The notes beneath the pieces were generated by a model. The model saw nothing but the letters and a program-made list of their open reading frames with translations, was not told the origin of the DNA and searched no databases. Below, piece after piece: positions 5,835-7,125 of a DNA stretch of 7,125 nt; within the stretch, counting starts at the first letter, position 1, and each line of letters begins with the position of its first letter. The stretch is from contig JADGGF010000223.1 of assembly GCA_019690055.1 (NCBI GenBank), positions 1 to 7,125 on the forward strand, read 5' to 3'. The stretch is from Micromonosporaceae bacterium. Lineage in GTDB: Bacteria > Actinomycetota > Actinomycetes > Mycobacteriales > Micromonosporaceae. The position numbers and the translations under genes are program-made.

Positions 5835-6206
5835 TCAGGCGATGTAGCTCTTGTAGGACGACCAGTAGGTACCACCCTCGATGATCGCGCCTCGGCCCGC
5901 TCGCTCCGTGACCATCGATGTCCCAGCCGTCGCTACCGAGACGTAACCGAGGTACACCTCAGGGCCGTACGAATAGGTGAACGAGCCACCCACCGTGATG
6001 TAGCGGACACGAGCCTGAGCCTCGTGGCAGCCCGTCGCCCTGACACGAGCCTCAGCCGGCTGCAGGTAGTAGCCGTACAGCCAGCAACTCTCCGAGCCGA
6101 CGGTCACAGTGAAGTCGGCGCCTGCCTGGGCCGGCGCGGCAAAGATGCCCAGCGATGCAGTGACGACGACCAAAGGTATGAGCAGCCGTGCGACCTTCCG
6201 TTTCAT
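5835..6206 (-). CDS. Small secreted Cys-pair protein, function unknown; first gene of the cassette
   Basis: This 123-residue precursor has a Sec signal peptide: MKRK, a hydrophobic core, and APAQA before Gly29, an AXA-type site that would leave a mature chain of about 95 residues. The mature part is rich in Tyr, Gly, Val and Ser with alternating hydrophobic residues (for example ARVRYITVGGSFTYSYG, 66-81), suggesting a small beta fold. Cys41 and Cys60 could form one disulfide. The C-terminus is YWSSYKSYIA. I recognise no catalytic motif and no named domain. The start ATG has a GGGGGAAG Shine-Dalgarno (6211-6218) and a good promoter upstream. Lying first before a lipoprotein and an adaptor-ATPase-permease set, it could be an exported effector or bacteriocin-like product, or a wall-associated partner. 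Sequence alone does not decide. Confidence 0.72.
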   Translation of the reverse strand: MKRKVARLLIPLVVVTASLGIFAAPAQAGADFTVTVGSESCWLYGYYLQPAEARVRATGCHEAQARVRYITVGGSFTYSYGPEVYLGYVSVATAGTSMVTERAGRGAIIEGGTYWSSYKSYIA

Positions 6207-6210
6207 GCGT

Positions 6211-6218
6211 CTTCCCCC
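6211..6218 (-). promoter_or_regulatory. Shine-Dalgarno of the secreted-protein gene
   Basis: GGGGGAAG lies 4 nt (6 nt from the GGGGGA core) before the ATG at 6206 and supports that start over other in-frame options. Confidence 0.6.
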
Positions 6219-6229
6219 GATTCATGATC

Positions 6230-6261
6230 CGGAACGGTGCCAGGAGTTCCGCGTATCGCGG
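6230..6261 (-). promoter_or_regulatory. Two overlapping, mutually exclusive hairpins in the operon leader
   Basis: Within the roughly 65-nt leader, CCGCG-ATA-CGCGG (6249-6261) forms a 5-bp stem. CGGAAC with a 10-nt loop and GTTCCG (6230-6251) forms a 6-bp stem. They share bases 6249-6251, so they cannot both be fully formed. This could modulate access to the downstream Shine-Dalgarno, but short stems are common in GC-rich leaders. Confidence 0.25.
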
Positions 6262-6279
6262 GCCGGCAATGCTGCGGAA

Positions 6280-6308
6280 ACGCTATCGACAGTGCCCGTT
6301 CCCGTCAA
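6280..6308 (-). promoter_or_regulatory. Sigma70-type promoter of the five-gene cassette
   Basis: On the minus strand TTGACG (6303-6308) is followed by exactly 17 bp and TAGCGT (6280-6285), which matches the TANNNT -10 rule. Transcription would start near 6273 and give a leader of about 65 nt to the ATG at 6206. It is the only good promoter seen upstream of the cassette, and the four downstream genes follow with gaps of at most 39 bp or overlaps. Confidence 0.7.
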
Positions 6309-6317
6309 CCCGCGAAT

Positions 6318-6331
6318 CCATCGATAGATGG
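6318..6331. promoter_or_regulatory. Candidate operator: palindrome just upstream of the -35
   Basis: CCATC-GATA-GATGG has perfect 5-bp arms around a 4-base centre and ends 9 bp upstream of the -35 hexamer, a usual position for an activator or repressor site. Its internal TCGATAG (6321-6327) recurs inverted as CTATCGA (6283-6289) over the -10. No regulator gene is in the window. Confidence 0.35.
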
Positions 6332-6392
6332 TTTCACCTGCTCGACGTGGTGACCGATGTGGACTGTGGTGCGGCTGGGTCCACGTGGCGAG

Positions 6393-6440
6393 GTCCCGGG
6401 CGTTTCGGGACGGCCCGCGTCGCCGTACCCGCAAGGCGGG
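6393..6440 (-). terminator. Two tandem hairpins after ybaK, possible weak terminator
   Basis: Just downstream of the ybaK stop on the minus strand there is a CCCGC-CTT-GCGGG stem (6428-6440). It is followed by GTCCCG, a 7-nt loop and CGGGAC (6393-6411). Neither has a T-run. They sit between ybaK and the cassette promoter, where a terminator would be expected. Confidence 0.35.
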
Positions 6441-6447
6441 GCGCGCC

Positions 6448-6924
6448 TCACGTGGCGATCTTCGCCGTGACCGCGTCGGTGAGCGCGATGAGGTCGGCCG
6501 GCTTCAGCTCCACCTGCAGGCCACGCCGTCCCGCGCTCACGTAGACGGTCTCGTGGCCGGTGACCGACTCATCGATGACGGTCGGTAGGCGCTTGCGCTG
6601 CCCGAGCGGGCTGATCCCGCCCCGGACATAGCCCGTGGTCCGCTCCGCCAGTGCCCGGTCGGCCATGGTGGCCCGCTTGCCGCCGACCGCGGCCGCCAAT
6701 GCCTTGAGGTCGAGGTCGCCCGTCACGGGTACCACGGCGACGGTGAGGGAGCCGTCGACGTCGGTCACCAGGGTCTTGAACACCCGGGCGTGCGCCACGC
6801 CCATGGCGTCCGCCACCGCGGCGCCGTAGTTGGGCGTGTTGGCGTCGACCGAGTACGTGTGCACGCGATGGTCGATCCGCTGCCGGACGAGCACCGCGAT
6901 CGCCGGAGTCGCCTGTCCTGCCAC
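6448..6924 (-). CDS. ybaK: Cys-tRNA(Pro)/Cys-tRNA deacylase, YbaK/EbsC family
   Basis: This 158-residue free-standing editing protein of the YbaK family hydrolyses cysteine mischarged on tRNA(Pro) in the cytoplasm. Length and motifs fit the family: TPAIAVLVR start, HTYSVDA (22-28), YGAAVADAMGV (33-43), VFKTLV (48-53) with the essential-type Lys50, GKRATMADRALAERTTGYVRGGISPLGQRKRLP (82-114) with the substrate loop, and a closing helix ELKPADLIALTDAVTAKIA. GTG at 6924 is chosen because the leaderless -10 box TAGGCT lies six bases upstream and because the shortened copy at 1827-2018 keeps the same start. The stop sits in a GTGA context, as in the shortened copy, but here no dehydrogenase follows; instead the hairpins and promoter of the cassette do. 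It appears intact and is likely the functional copy. Confidence 0.93.
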   Translation of the reverse strand: MAGQATPAIAVLVRQRIDHRVHTYSVDANTPNYGAAVADAMGVAHARVFKTLVTDVDGSLTVAVVPVTGDLDLKALAAAVGGKRATMADRALAERTTGYVRGGISPLGQRKRLPTVIDESVTGHETVYVSAGRRGLQVELKPADLIALTDAVTAKIAT

Positions 6925-6930
6925 GCCCGC

Positions 6931-6936
6931 AGCCTA
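6931..6936 (-). promoter_or_regulatory. Leaderless-type -10 box of ybaK
   Basis: TAGGCT on the minus strand fits TANNNT and is six bases before the GTG at 6924, predicting a leaderless transcript. The box and its surroundings lie inside the 49-bp stretch identical to 1989-2037. Confidence 0.5.
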
Positions 6937-6940
6937 CTCG

Positions 6941-6955
6941 CCCCGCCCTCCGGGG
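6941..6955 (-). terminator. Hairpin between methyltransferase stop and ybaK
   Basis: CCCCG, a 5-nt loop and CGGGG give a perfect 5-bp stem 23 bp after the methyltransferase stop and just upstream of the ybaK -10. There is no T-run. Its counterpart at 2033-2052 has a different sequence, so structure rather than sequence may be kept. Confidence 0.3.
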
Positions 6956-6978
6956 AGCGCCCGCTTAACGGTCGGCGG

Positions 6979-7125
6979 TCAGCTCGGGCCCGTGGGCAGG
7001 CGCTGGCACAGCAGGGCCGTGGGGCGGGTGCCGAGCCGGGTGAGGACCAGGGTGGCCGATTCGTGGCCCGACAGGCGCAGCTCGCGGCGCAGCCGGTCGG
7101 GGTCGACGGCGACACCGCGTTTGCG
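6979..7125 (-). CDS. THUMP-like-domain class I SAM-dependent methyltransferase, C-terminal 48 residues
   Basis: This is the 3' end of a gene that continues beyond the right edge of the window. The 48 visible residues read RKRGVAVDPDRLRRELRLSG, then a HESATLVLTRLGTRPTALL strand pair, and end TGPS before the TGA. The KRGV-DP-LRR-LRL-G and LVLTR pattern is what I recall for the C-terminal THUMP-like domain found on actinobacterial class I SAM-dependent methyltransferases. The catalytic domain is not in the window, so neither SAM binding nor substrate can be judged. It lies 54 bp upstream of ybaK in the same direction. Its last codons match the remnant at 2085-2163, which shows the two modules are duplicates. 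Confidence 0.6.
   Translation of the reverse strand, partial: RKRGVAVDPDRLRRELRLSGHESATLVLTRLGTRPTALLCQRLPTGPS

Larger units (their letters stand above)
6448..6943 (-). repeat. Right copy of the ybaK direct repeat (full length)
   Basis: Full-length partner of 1827-2037 in the same orientation. The offset is 4906 bp for the 49-bp block and 4621 bp for the 41-bp block; the 285-bp difference is the deletion. Together the copies bracket the five-gene cassette. Confidence 0.92.

Noticed and set aside
5835..6206. Secreted protein as a lactococcin 972 family bacteriocin
   Set aside because: Size, signal peptide and neighbouring ABC genes fit the idea, but I could not see the family's Trp/His-rich pattern in the mature part, so I do not assign it.
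1827..7125. Duplication as an assembly artefact
   Set aside because: The copies differ at many scattered bases, have a 285-bp length difference and carry different hairpins and flanks, which a duplicated contig end would not show.
1..7125. tRNA, rRNA, CRISPR arrays, insertion sequences
   Set aside because: No cloverleaf-like sequence, regularly spaced repeats, terminal inverted repeats or transposase motifs were found on either strand by reading.

Overview
The window is high-GC DNA (about 70% G+C by eye) with GTG starts, leaderless-looking -10 boxes and typical actinobacterial protein families: a GT87 membrane glycosyltransferase, YbaK, a THUMP-like methyltransferase, and a peptidoglycan-binding adaptor with an ABC ATPase and an FtsX-type permease. 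I infer an actinomycete, perhaps Micromonosporaceae. The genus cannot be fixed from the sequence alone.

Layout. The C-terminal part of a GT87-type glycosyltransferase runs rightward (1-705) and meets, 3 bp away, a leftward exported glucose/sorbosone dehydrogenase (709-1830). Everything from 709 to the right edge is on the minus strand. In minus-strand transcription order it reads: a THUMP-like methyltransferase tail (6979-7125, cut by the window edge); an intact ybaK (6448-6924); a promoter region with hairpins (6207-6447); a five-gene cassette (6206 down to 2345) of small secreted protein, lipoprotein, peptidoglycan-binding membrane-fusion-type adaptor, ABC ATPase and FtsX-type permease; a decayed methyltransferase tail (2085-2340); a 63-codon internally deleted ybaK (1827-2018); and the dehydrogenase.

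The main structural observation is that the methyltransferase-tail plus ybaK module occurs twice in direct orientation and brackets the cassette. The right copy is intact as far as seen. The left copy has lost 285 bp in frame from ybaK, and its methyltransferase tail carries two single-base indels and a deletion. The copies share perfect direct repeats of 49 bp (1989-2037 and 6895-6943) and 41 bp (1852-1892 and 6473-6513). The simplest reading is that the ancestral order was methyltransferase-ybaK-dehydrogenase, and that a cassette of about 4.1 kb was inserted or duplicated between ybaK and the dehydrogenase, leaving one copy of the flank to decay. No integrase or transposase is visible.

The cassette looks like one operon. 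A strong sigma70-type promoter (TTGACG, 17 bp, TAGCGT) lies upstream of the secreted protein, the gaps between genes are 39 bp or less or the genes overlap, and the products fit one envelope system: a secreted Cys-pair protein, a four-Cys lipoprotein, and a membrane-anchored adaptor feeding an ATPase and permease. Its substrate and role are not known to me. It is the best candidate here for an undescribed system.
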